This document shows, one piece after another, positions 1 through 4,954 of a stretch of DNA of 5,442 nt. Made by a program: the position numbers and the translations under genes. The DNA comes from a bacterium. GTDB taxonomy: Bacteria > Bacillota > Clostridia > Oscillospirales > Acutalibacteraceae. Numbering within the stretch: the stretch's first letter is position 1; each line of letters opens with the position of its first letter. The DNA is taken from NCBI GenBank assembly GCA_020626545.1, contig JAHKZS010000180.1:1-5442 (forward strand), written 5' to 3'. The notes under the pieces were generated by a model, which did not search any database, was not told where the DNA came from, and saw nothing but the letters and a program-made list of their open reading frames with translations.

Positions 1-25
1 AAAAAACCGCGGCATAACTGCCGCG
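1..25 (-). terminator. Rho-independent terminator after the GntR regulator gene
   Basis: Read on the minus strand, a perfect 7-bp GC-rich stem (CGCGGCA pairing with TGCCGCG, bases 8-14 and 19-25) encloses a 4-base loop and is followed by a run of six T (bases 6-1). It begins 5 bases past the stop codon of the regulator. Since the lysozyme gene upstream has no terminator of its own, this probably ends both transcripts. Confidence 0.93.
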
Positions 26-30
26 ATTAA

Positions 31-408
31 TTATTCTGCGTTATAAACCCCGGAAACCATCTGCTGTAATTCTTCGATAGTGTACCTGAGCCTTTTAGCT
101 TCGTCCAAAGCCGCAACGATGTATTTTTCCTTAAACTGAGCTCTTCTCTCTTTAATGAGCTTATCTACAGCGCCCTCGGCGATAAACATACCGATTCCGC
201 GCTTTTTATACACGATACCCTCGCTTACGAGGACATTTACGCCCTTATTAACCGTCGCGATATTGATATCGAACTCCTTGGAAAGCTGAGTAGTCGAGAT
301 AAGCTTCTCGCCTTCTTTAACATCGCCCATAAGGATATGGTCTTTAATACCTTCGCTGATCCTAATAAAAATAGGAATATTCTCATTTACAGCATCTATA
401 CTATTCAT
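31..408 (-). CDS. GntR-family transcriptional regulator, YtrA-like subfamily
   Basis: A 125-residue DNA-binding repressor. Residues about 12-79 form a GntR winged helix-turn-helix: an N-terminal helix (FIRISEGIKDHILMGDV), the GEKL turn, the helix-turn-helix around QLSKEFDINIATVNKGVNVL, and the wing YKKRGIGMFI. The remaining 45 residues are a short helical tail (KERRAQFKEKY, IEELQQMV), too short for an FCD or UTRA ligand domain. This length and layout are those of the YtrA subfamily, which dimerise through the tail and usually control ABC transporter operons that respond to envelope-active antibiotics. The ATG is supported by AAGGAG at 418-423, 9 bases upstream. A consensus promoter and a palindrome at the predicted transcription start suggest autoregulation. 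A BcrA-type transporter operon lies upstream but is separated by the lysozyme gene. The family call is firm; the target genes and the signal sensed are not visible. Confidence 0.93.
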   Translation of the reverse strand: MNSIDAVNENIPIFIRISEGIKDHILMGDVKEGEKLISTTQLSKEFDINIATVNKGVNVLVSEGIVYKKRGIGMFIAEGAVDKLIKERRAQFKEKYIVAALDEAKRLRYTIEELQQMVSGVYNAE

Positions 409-437
409 TATTTAGTTCTCCTTTAAAGTGGTTGTTT

Positions 438-453
438 AGTTAAATGTTTAACT
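438..453. promoter_or_regulatory. Putative operator palindrome at the gntR start site
   Basis: Perfect inverted repeat AGTTAAA-N2-TTTAACT, 16 bp, with no mismatch in the 7-bp arms. It lies 8 bp downstream of the -10 box, so it overlaps or adjoins the expected +1. That is a classic place for a repressor site, and GntR-family proteins bind short palindromes. The inference is autorepression by the adjacent regulator. I did not find the full palindrome elsewhere in the window. Confidence 0.65.
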
Positions 454-460
454 GTAAATC

Positions 461-489
461 ATTATAGCATTAAAGAAATCTATTGTCAA
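461..489 (-). promoter_or_regulatory. Consensus sigma-A promoter of the GntR regulator gene
   Basis: On the minus strand, TTGACA (484-489) and TATAAT (461-466) are separated by exactly 17 bp, with a TGC extended -10 just upstream of TATAAT. Both hexamers match the consensus fully. The predicted start is near 454, leaving a leader of about 46 bases that contains the palindrome and the ribosome binding site. So strong a promoter for a regulator implies tight repression in the resting state. Confidence 0.92.
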
Positions 490-503
490 GGAGAAAACTA
501 TTC

Positions 504-1448
504 TCAATAGCCGTTATATCCCTGGTTTTGAATCAACAGCGGATAGTCCTTATAGCAGAAATCCTTATCTATAGTTCCTATTCCGCTTATGCTGTTTCCG
601 TCGATATAATTAGTCTCGCCGCCGTACTGCCAGATACCTATAGTTTTACCCTTATAGGTACACTCGTCGTTCCACTGAGCCACCCATACGTCGTATGTGC
701 TTAAAAGCTCATCGTCTTTGAGCTGATTATTAAGCCAGCTTAAGCTTGCGTAAAGTATCGGATAGTATCCGGCGTCGCTTATACCCTTTAGGTACTTTTT
801 ACAGATTTTAACTAAAGTCTGATTAGTCGGCATACCGTTTTTCTTTTTATATCCGTCGGCATCCTCCATATCGAACGCAATCGGAAGCGACGGCTTTTTA
901 CCCTTCAGAAGTCTTAAGGTATGGGCTACTTCGTCCTCGGCTTCCTTTTCGGTTAAGGCGTAAGAATATAGATAAGCTCCCCACGGCATACCGGCTTCTT
1001 CACATTTACGAACATTTTCCTCGAAACGCGCGTCATCCTGAGAAGTGATATTTTCACCAAAGCCGCAACGTATCATAACGAAATCGTATCCCGCCTTTTT
1101 AATCTTACTCATATCTATATCGCCGTTGTGCTTAGAAATATCAACGCCCTTTTTAGCGGTCAACGGGATATACAGCTTAGCGAGGATACACTGAATATGC
1201 GTAGCGTCTCTGATATTTATCTTCTTATTATAGTCGGCGTCAGCCTTAGCCAAACCTTCGTCATCTAAAGGTTCGGATTTAGTAAGGTGTTTTTGAATAG
1301 CCGTAACGTCGCGGATATTCAACTCCCCGTCTAGATTAACATCGCCTATCTGATAAATATCCTCGAGTCCTACAGCTCCCGCGGGAATAACCATAAGCGA
1401 CATTATCAACACGGAAACTAACACGGAAATAATTCTTTTTATTATCAA
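504..1448 (-). CDS. Secreted dockerin-containing GH25 lysozyme (N-acetylmuramidase)
   Basis: A 314-residue exported enzyme predicted to cut the beta-1,4 bond between N-acetylmuramic acid and N-acetylglucosamine in peptidoglycan. Residues 1-26 are a signal peptide (KR, hydrophobic core, cleavage near PAGAVG). Residues about 35-92 are a dockerin with two calcium-binding loops: D36-N38-D40-N44-D47 and D70-D72-N74-N78-D81, each followed by a helix. The GH25 barrel spans about 100-305: GVDISKHNGDID carries D103, AFDMED carries the family DxE pair D193/E195, and VWVAQWN and IWQYGG are typical late-strand motifs. All expected catalytic acids are present. There is no SH3 or wall-binding repeat, so the dockerin is the only attachment module. 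The start is TTG, chosen because GGAGGTG lies 7 bases upstream and the signal peptide follows directly. It has its own promoter. No terminator separates it from the downstream regulator gene. Confidence 0.95.
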   Translation of the reverse strand: MIIKRIISVLVSVLIMSLMVIPAGAVGLEDIYQIGDVNLDGELNIRDVTAIQKHLTKSEPLDDEGLAKADADYNKKINIRDATHIQCILAKLYIPLTAKKGVDISKHNGDIDMSKIKKAGYDFVMIRCGFGENITSQDDARFEENVRKCEEAGMPWGAYLYSYALTEKEAEDEVAHTLRLLKGKKPSLPIAFDMEDADGYKKKNGMPTNQTLVKICKKYLKGISDAGYYPILYASLSWLNNQLKDDELLSTYDVWVAQWNDECTYKGKTIGIWQYGGETNYIDGNSISGIGTIDKDFCYKDYPLLIQNQGYNGY

Positions 1449-1455
1449 AATAACG

Positions 1456-1462
1456 CACCTCC
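1456..1462 (-). promoter_or_regulatory. Ribosome binding site that fixes the TTG start of the lysozyme
   Basis: GGAGGTG on the minus strand ends 7 bases before the TTG at 1448-1446. No in-frame ATG or GTG precedes the signal peptide at a usable distance, and the next in-frame Met (residue 16) lies inside the hydrophobic core. TTG is therefore the likely initiator. Confidence 0.85.
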
Positions 1463-1475
1463 GATACTTTGTTTT

Positions 1476-1504
1476 ATTCTATCATACGAAATTGCATAGG
1501 TCAA
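1476..1504 (-). promoter_or_regulatory. Sigma-A promoter of the GH25 lysozyme gene
   Basis: On the minus strand, TTGACC (1499-1504), 17 bp spacer, then TAGAAT (1476-1481) with an upstream TGA giving an extended -10. The predicted start is near 1469, so the leader is only about 20 bases. It begins just past the T-run of the transporter terminator, so the lysozyme is a separate transcription unit from the ABC genes. Confidence 0.85.
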
Positions 1505-1511
1505 TAACGCG

Positions 1512-1536
1512 AAAAAAGCGGCTGTATACCAGCCGC
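1512..1536 (-). terminator. Rho-independent terminator of the ABC transporter operon
   Basis: On the minus strand, a perfect 7-bp stem GCGGCTG/CAGCCGC (bases 1518-1524 and 1530-1536), a 5-base loop and six T (1517-1512). It lies 6 bases after the permease stop codon. Confidence 0.94.
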
Positions 1537-1541
1537 CTTAA

Positions 1542-2327
1542 TTATTTAACATCTGTTTTATTAAAAATATTGACAGTAAGCGTTGTGAACACCGCGATAA
1601 ATACCACTGCTGCCGCAAAAGCGATTAGAAGATCGTTTGCGTTATTCATTTCAGCGAAAAACAGCTGATCGGGCACAAATTTCGTAATATCAAAATTAGC
1701 AACACCGAGCTTCGCGATAAGCATATTTATACCCATATACAGCGTCGATAAAATACCTACCGAGAAAAGCACCCCGAGAACAATCGCGAACGACTTGCTT
1801 CTCAGTCCCATTGTAACTATAAGTAAAATCGAACACAGCGCAAGGCTTAATAAAAGCTTAATAAAGAAAACGCCTACAGCATAGGGAATATTTCCGTCAA
1901 AGACTACGTGCGCCGAGGGGGAAAGCATACTTCCCAGCATCAGTCCAAGCGCCCCTAATAATAAAAACACAAAATTATGGAATACCAGCACTATCATTTT
2001 AGAAATCGCGGTATAGCCTTTTTTTGAAATCTGACCGGCGATATTCTTGACATATCCGTTAGCTATATCGGCATAAAGAAAAGATACTGCCGAAAGATAC
2101 ATAAATATAATAAAGAACTGCATAAGAGGACCGGACAAAATCGAGGAAAACGTCACCACGATAGGTTTAAACTGATCTCCTTTTTCAGCAAAATCCATAA
2201 GCCAGTTCGCGACAAGCGGAGTTGAAAAATTTATCGCGCACTGGATAACAAAGATTATTCCCGCGCTAATCCAAAAGACTTTAGAATGTAAAAGTCTTAC
2301 TAAGTCCATTTTTATAAGTCTAGCCAT
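1542..2327 (-). CDS. ABC transporter permease, ABC-2 / BcrB-LanE-like
   Basis: A 261-residue integral membrane protein, the predicted partner of the ATPase encoded just upstream. A basic N-terminus (MARLIKMDLVRLLHSK) is followed by about six hydrophobic segments near residues 17-37, 62-86, 111-134, 150-174, 180-204 and 232-254. Size and layout fit the ABC-2 permeases of bacitracin/lantibiotic immunity transporters, which remove or exclude envelope-active peptides. The substrate cannot be read from the sequence. A GTG at 2333 would add two residues but sits only 2 bases from the GGAGGT at 2335-2340. The ATG at 2327 has 8-base spacing and is preferred. It overlaps the ATPase stop by 8 bases, implying translational coupling. 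Weak primary-sequence signatures are normal for this family, so the call rests on hydropathy and on its ATPase neighbour. Confidence 0.88.
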   Translation of the reverse strand: MARLIKMDLVRLLHSKVFWISAGIIFVIQCAINFSTPLVANWLMDFAEKGDQFKPIVVTFSSILSGPLMQFFIIFMYLSAVSFLYADIANGYVKNIAGQISKKGYTAISKMIVLVFHNFVFLLLGALGLMLGSMLSPSAHVVFDGNIPYAVGVFFIKLLLSLALCSILLIVTMGLRSKSFAIVLGVLFSVGILSTLYMGINMLIAKLGVANFDITKFVPDQLFFAEMNNANDLLIAFAAAVVFIAVFTTLTVNIFNKTDVK

Positions 2328-3234
2328 TCTCACTACCTCCCGTAACGCTGAGGTAGTAATCCTCGAGCGAAATATCTTTTACAGTAACGTGATTAGGAAC
2401 TAAATCCTTTTCAACGAGCCGCTTTACTATAAGCTGTACGTCATCAAGCCTGTCGTTGATTCTTATAAAACCGTTTTCGTCAATATCCACATCATTAAAT
2501 CCGCCGGATTTTATTACCTCCGCGGCAGCGCTGTTATCGTCGGTATTAACGGAAATATAGCGTCCGCAGCGTTTATGAAGCTCATCAACGGTAAACTCGT
2601 CTACAAGATTTCCCTCGTGGATTATTCCGTAGGAATCGGCGAGCTTTCCGAGTTCATCGAGAATATGGCTCGAAATCATAATAGTAATCTTCTTTTCATC
2701 GCGAAGTTTCTCTAGCATTTTGCGAACTTCAACTATACCCTGCGGGTCGAGTCCGTTAATCGGTTCGTCTAAAATAATAATCTTCGGGTCGCCTATCAGC
2801 GCTAATCCGATTCCGAGTCTTTGGCGCATACCGAGCGAGAAAGATTTAGCTTTTTTATCACGAGCGCCCGTAAGACCTATAAGCTCTAAAACCTCGTCGA
2901 TATACTTTTTATTGTCGCAACCCATAGCAATTGCTTTAAGTCTGAGATTCTCGTAAGCGGTCATATTCGGGTAAAGTCCGGGATGCTCTATAAGTACGCC
3001 TACGTTTTTCATTTCCTTTAAGGCGTCCTTGCCTGTCTTTCCGAAAAGCGAAAAGCTTCCCTCTGTAGGATTAGAAAGTCCGCTTAACATTCTCATAATA
3101 GTTGTTTTACCCGCTCCGTTACGACCGATAAGACCGTAAATCTCACCCTCGCGGATATGAATATTTATATCTTTAGCCGCTGCCTTTTCACCGTACTTTT
3201 TAGTAAGGTTTTTGGTCGTCATTATGTACTCCAT
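2320..3234 (-). CDS. ABC transporter ATP-binding protein, BcrA/LanF-like
   Basis: A 304-residue cytoplasmic ATPase that should power the downstream permease. Visible motifs in order: Walker A GRNGAGKT (37-44), a Q-loop position carrying Glu instead of Gln in VLIEHPGLYP (E83), signature SFSLGMRQRL (131-140), Walker B IIILDEP (152-158), D-loop NGLDP (160-164) and switch His in SSH (190). The SLGMRQR signature and the Glu at the Q-loop are hallmarks of bacitracin (BcrA) and lantibiotic immunity (LanF) ATPases. A C-terminal extension of about 85 residues (from about 220) is usual for this group. The ATG is backed by AAGGAGG 5 bases upstream; a second Met at residue 5 has no such site at proper spacing. 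It is the first gene of a two-gene operon with its own promoter. A role in resistance to antimicrobial peptides is an inference from the subfamily; general lipid or peptide export is the main alternative. Confidence 0.95.
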   Translation of the reverse strand: MEYIMTTKNLTKKYGEKAAAKDINIHIREGEIYGLIGRNGAGKTTIMRMLSGLSNPTEGSFSLFGKTGKDALKEMKNVGVLIEHPGLYPNMTAYENLRLKAIAMGCDNKKYIDEVLELIGLTGARDKKAKSFSLGMRQRLGIGLALIGDPKIIILDEPINGLDPQGIVEVRKMLEKLRDEKKITIMISSHILDELGKLADSYGIIHEGNLVDEFTVDELHKRCGRYISVNTDDNSAAAEVIKSGGFNDVDIDENGFIRINDRLDDVQLIVKRLVEKDLVPNHVTVKDISLEDYYLSVTGGSENG

Positions 3235-3259
3235 ATTTTCCTCCTTATTTTTTCAGTTT

Positions 3260-3288
3260 ATAATAACACATTACAGAAAAAAAGTCGA
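3260..3288 (-). promoter_or_regulatory. Probable promoter of the ABC transporter operon
   Basis: On the minus strand, TCGACT (3283-3288), 17 bp with a T-rich start, then TATTAT (3260-3265). The -10 is good and the -35 moderate. The predicted start is near 3253, about 19 bases before the ATPase ATG, with AAGGAGG in between. The box lies just past the terminator of the preceding gene. Confidence 0.7.
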
Positions 3289-3300
3289 TACTGTTGAGTA

Positions 3301-3344
3301 AATAAAAATTGAAAACCGGATAACTCGAGGTTATCCGGTTTTCA
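3301..3344 (-). terminator. Long-stem Rho-independent terminator of the small secreted protein gene
   Basis: A perfect 15-bp inverted repeat (bases 3310-3324 and 3330-3344, core AAAACCGGATAAC) with a 5-base loop. On the minus strand it is followed by ATTTTTATTT. It is the longest stem in the window and lies about 35 bases after the stop codon. A strong terminator fits the strong promoter of the same gene and insulates the transporter operon downstream. Confidence 0.92.
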
Positions 3345-3378
3345 GAAGGGGTATTTATGTAAAAACTTATAAATCTGA

Positions 3379-3834
3379 TTAAGCAGTTCTTACGATGTTT
3401 TTCTGAGCGTCTACTGTAAGCTTCATCGGAACCTTAACCCACTCTTTATCAGTTTTCTTATACATAAGAGTGAAGTTAGTCTTGCCCTTGGCTGTGCCTG
3501 TGAGCTTAAAAGTATACTTGTGAGCAGTAAAGTCGTATTTGCATTTAACCTGAATGTTGTCTTTATCAGCCTTGTAAGTCCAGTCGTAACCTTTATTTGT
3601 CTTGCCTGTTGCTTTGAAATAATAAGCTTTAGCGATTGTATTTAACTTAGTAGTTTTTTCTACTACGGGGTTAGCTTCTTTATTAACTACCTTTACGATT
3701 TTAGCGGCGTTTCCCTCGTCGTAAACTGTTTCTGTTTTAGCGGAAACCGACATAGCCGACATAGCTGTAAAAGTTGCTCCCATCATCATTGTTGCCATTG
3801 CGATTGCAGCGATTCTTTTCTTTGTGTTTTTCAT
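3379..3834 (-). CDS. Small secreted lysine-rich protein, possibly chagasin (I42)-like
   Basis: A 151-residue exported protein that I do not recognise with certainty. Residues 1-32 are a clear signal peptide (KNTKKR, long Ala/Met-rich core, SVSA before K33). The mature part, about 119 residues, has roughly 27 lysines, one cysteine (C98), no membrane anchor and no sorting motif, so it should be released or held by charge. It looks all-beta. Its layout recalls protease inhibitor family I42: KTNKGYDW (78-85) sits where chagasins have NPTTGYxW, FTLMYKK plus a Trp (121-132) where they have the LxYxRPW strand and loop, then a final KLTVDA strand. The middle GxGG loop is not seen and the other loops are degenerate, so inhibition is doubtful; a generic immunoglobulin-like domain is the alternative. 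AAGGAG at 3844-3849 is 9 bases before the ATG. It is monocistronic, with the strongest promoter of the exported proteins here. Confidence 0.88.
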   Translation of the reverse strand: MKNTKKRIAAIAMATMMMGATFTAMSAMSVSAKTETVYDEGNAAKIVKVVNKEANPVVEKTTKLNTIAKAYYFKATGKTNKGYDWTYKADKDNIQVKCKYDFTAHKYTFKLTGTAKGKTNFTLMYKKTDKEWVKVPMKLTVDAQKNIVRTA

Positions 3835-3843
3835 TTTAGTTAT

Positions 3844-3849
3844 CTCCTT
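3844..3849 (-). promoter_or_regulatory. Ribosome binding site and leader of the small secreted protein gene
   Basis: AAGGAG lies 9 bases before the ATG at 3834. With a predicted start near 3924 the leader is about 90 bases, much longer than the roughly 20-46 base leaders of the other genes here. It holds only a weak hairpin (AACC/GGTT, 3883-3898). I see no riboswitch or T-box. Confidence 0.75.
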
Positions 3850-3930
3850 TTTTAAAAATTATTATAAGTTTCTTATTGCTTTAACCGTTCATTTGGTTGA
3901 GCAGTGAAGTAATTAACTTGTTGTGTGTAT

Positions 3931-3959
3931 AATATACCATACGTTTTTCCAGTTGTCAA
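3931..3959 (-). promoter_or_regulatory. Strong sigma-A promoter of the small secreted protein gene
   Basis: On the minus strand, consensus TTGACA (3954-3959), 17 bp, then TATATT (3931-3936) with TGG just before it (extended -10). Together with the adjacent A/T-rich upstream tract this should be among the strongest promoters in the window. Confidence 0.9.
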
Positions 3960-3990
3960 CACTTTTTTGAAAAATATTTTAAATTTTTTT
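3960..3990 (-). promoter_or_regulatory. Probable UP element upstream of the small secreted protein promoter
   Basis: Directly upstream of the -35 box the minus strand carries alternating A and T tracts (AAAATATTTTTCAAAAAA). This is close to the A-tract/T-tract pattern bound by the C-terminal domain of the RNA polymerase alpha subunit. The position is right for an UP element. The tract continues to the CAP gene terminator, so part of it may simply be A/T-rich spacer. Confidence 0.5.
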
Positions 3991-4019
3991 AATTTACAGT
4001 TTTAATAAGCTTATAAAAT

Positions 4020-4045
4020 AAAAAAAACCGCTCCAAAAGGAGCGG
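4020..4045 (-). terminator. Rho-independent terminator of the CAP-domain protein gene
   Basis: On the minus strand, a perfect 7-bp stem CCGCTCC/GGAGCGG (bases 4028-4034 and 4039-4045), a TTTT loop and eight T (4027-4020). It lies 16 bases past the stop codon. Confidence 0.95.
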
Positions 4046-4061
4046 CAAAATAATAAGAATA

Positions 4062-4772
4062 TTAACCTATAAAGAATTGCGACCAGTACAGCACTCCTGA
4101 GTTCTCAAAGCAGCCTACGCCGATTTTCGAGAATGAGGACGAGAGAATATTTTTTCTGTGGCCGTCGGAATTCATCCAACCGTTAACAACCTGTTTGGGC
4201 GAGGCATATCCGAAAGCTATATTCTCTCCTGCCGAGCGGTAAGTAACGCCGAGTTCTTTCGCCGCGGTAAAACAGGAAGTGCCGTCGGGGCGAGTGTGTG
4301 AGAACGACTTTACAATCTCCTTAGCACGTACACGCGCAACTTTTGAGGCTCCGTCGTCTTTACTAAGCGGAGAAAGTCCGTACTTAGCTCTCTCCTCGTT
4401 GACTAAGGTTATAACCTCGTTTTCGTAAGCGGTTTTATAACCCGCGCTGTCAACTACCGTCGGAGCAGTCGAGGAAGGTTTTGGGGAAGTTTCTTTTTCG
4501 TATGTCGGTTTAGTAACAGCGGGAGTTTTTGTGAAACAATTTCCCGACGGACAATAACCTTTTTTAGTTTTAAGTACGGTTTTTACGCTGCAATTTTTAC
4601 CGCAGCCCATTTTCTTAAGTATGGACTGAATATTCTTACAGTTAACAGTAGTACAGCTGACCGTCTTTACTTTAACGCTTTTGGCTTTTTTAGAAGCCGC
4701 TCCCGCCGCGAAAGACGAGGTTGAAATCAGGATAACTCCTGACATAAGTACTGATAATAACTTAGTATTCAT
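4062..4772 (-). CDS. Secreted CAP (SCP/PR-1, YkwD-like) domain protein with Cys-rich N-terminal region
   Basis: A 236-residue exported protein. Residues 1-25 are a signal peptide (MNTKLL, hydrophobic core, SSFAAGA). Residues 26-80 are basic and hold six cysteines (C40, C45, C57, C61, C74, C79). Residues 81-110 are a Pro/Thr/Ser linker. The CAP domain fills 113-236: NEERAKYGLSPL, the cavity His in SFSHTRPDGTSCF (H159), SAGENIAFG (E183) and GWMNSDGHRKNIL (H205), ending WSQFFIG. Two more cysteines (C167, C221) lie in the domain. The His/Glu/His cavity is intact. Bacterial CAP proteins of this kind are common in spore-formers, but their biochemical role is unsettled, so none is assigned. The ATG at 4772 is chosen because the signal peptide starts there and a weak AAAGGG site (4780-4785) sits 7 bases upstream. 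A TTG 27 codons earlier would put a polar stretch before the signal. It is a single-gene unit. Confidence 0.93.
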   Translation of the reverse strand: MNTKLLSVLMSGVILISTSSFAAGAASKKAKSVKVKTVSCTTVNCKNIQSILKKMGCGKNCSVKTVLKTKKGYCPSGNCFTKTPAVTKPTYEKETSPKPSSTAPTVVDSAGYKTAYENEVITLVNEERAKYGLSPLSKDDGASKVARVRAKEIVKSFSHTRPDGTSCFTAAKELGVTYRSAGENIAFGYASPKQVVNGWMNSDGHRKNILSSSFSKIGVGCFENSGVLYWSQFFIG

Positions 4773-4779
4773 ATTAAAA

Positions 4780-4785
4780 CCCTTT
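4780..4785 (-). promoter_or_regulatory. Weak ribosome binding site deciding the CAP protein start
   Basis: AAAGGG on the minus strand lies 7 bases before the ATG at 4772. It is weaker than the AAGGAG sites of most other genes here, but it is the only candidate near the signal peptide start. The longer TTG start at 4853 has no such site. Confidence 0.6.
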
Positions 4786-4817
4786 CTTTGTATTATATCG
4801 GTATTTCCGATGTAATT

Positions 4818-4846
4818 ATGATAATACAATTTCGGGCCCGTTTCAA
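4818..4846 (-). promoter_or_regulatory. Probable promoter of the CAP-domain protein gene
   Basis: On the minus strand, TTGAAA (4841-4846), 17 bp, then TATCAT (4818-4823). The predicted start is near 4811, giving a leader of about 39 bases. The spacer holds the self-complementary CGGGCCCG (4833-4840), an unusually GC-rich patch in A/T-rich surroundings. Confidence 0.55.
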
Positions 4847-4861
4847 CGCACAAATAATGGG

Positions 4862-4872
4862 TTAACTGTTAA
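4862..4872. repeat. Short palindrome upstream of the CAP gene promoter
   Basis: Perfect TTAAC-T-GTTAA, 5-bp arms around one base, about 16 bp upstream of the -35 box. It shares the TTAACTGT core with sequence next to the gntR operator (447-455), but an A/T-rich site this short can arise by chance. A regulatory role is only possible. Confidence 0.3.
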
Positions 4873-4899
4873 AATAAGTTATAAATTTTAGCTTTATAA

Positions 4900-4936
4900 A
4901 ACATAAATAAGGGAGCTTCGCCAACGCGAAACTCCC
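4900..4936 (-). terminator. Imperfect terminator after the PrsW-like protease gene
   Basis: On the minus strand, a 10-bp stem with one mismatch: GGGAG/CTCCC (4911-4915 and 4932-4936) continued by TTCGC/GCGAA (4917-4921 and 4926-4930) around a 4-base loop. The tail downstream is TTATTTATGTTTT, an interrupted T-run, so termination may be partial. Confidence 0.65.
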
Positions 4937-4954
4937 CTACCTACATTTTTTATT

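Noticed and set aside
483..704. Open frame of 73 codons on the plus strand
   Set aside because: It lies antisense to the lysozyme C-terminus, has no ribosome binding site or family motif, and overlaps the regulator promoter.
2328..2333. GTG start for the permease two codons upstream
   Set aside because: It lies only 2 bases from the ribosome binding site, too close for initiation; the ATG at 2327 has 8-base spacing.
2720..2956. Open frame of 78 codons on the plus strand
   Set aside because: It is antisense to the conserved Walker B and signature region of the ABC ATPase; its composition simply mirrors that gene.
3240..3300. Operator for the GntR regulator at the transporter promoter
   Set aside because: The only resemblance is a short TATAAACTG stretch; no inverted repeat like the 438-453 palindrome is present.
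3310..3344. Long inverted repeat as part of a mobile element or as a bidirectional terminator
   Set aside because: No transposase or flanking duplication is present, and no plus-strand gene points at it. Its position after a stop codon with a T-run on the minus side fits a simple terminator.
3861..3866. Second TATAAT (minus strand) inside the leader of the small secreted protein gene
   Set aside because: The matching -35 position reads AACGGT and the start would fall at the ribosome binding site. The consensus promoter at 3931-3959 explains the gene.
4792..4797. Perfect TATAAT on the minus strand as the CAP gene -10 box
   Set aside because: No -35-like sequence lies 16-18 bases upstream, and transcription would start on the ribosome binding site. 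TTGAAA-17-TATCAT further upstream fits better.
4773..4853. N-terminal extension of the CAP protein from a TTG at 4853
   Set aside because: It has no ribosome binding site, covers the predicted promoter, and would place a polar stretch before a good signal peptide. The ATG at 4772 is preferred.
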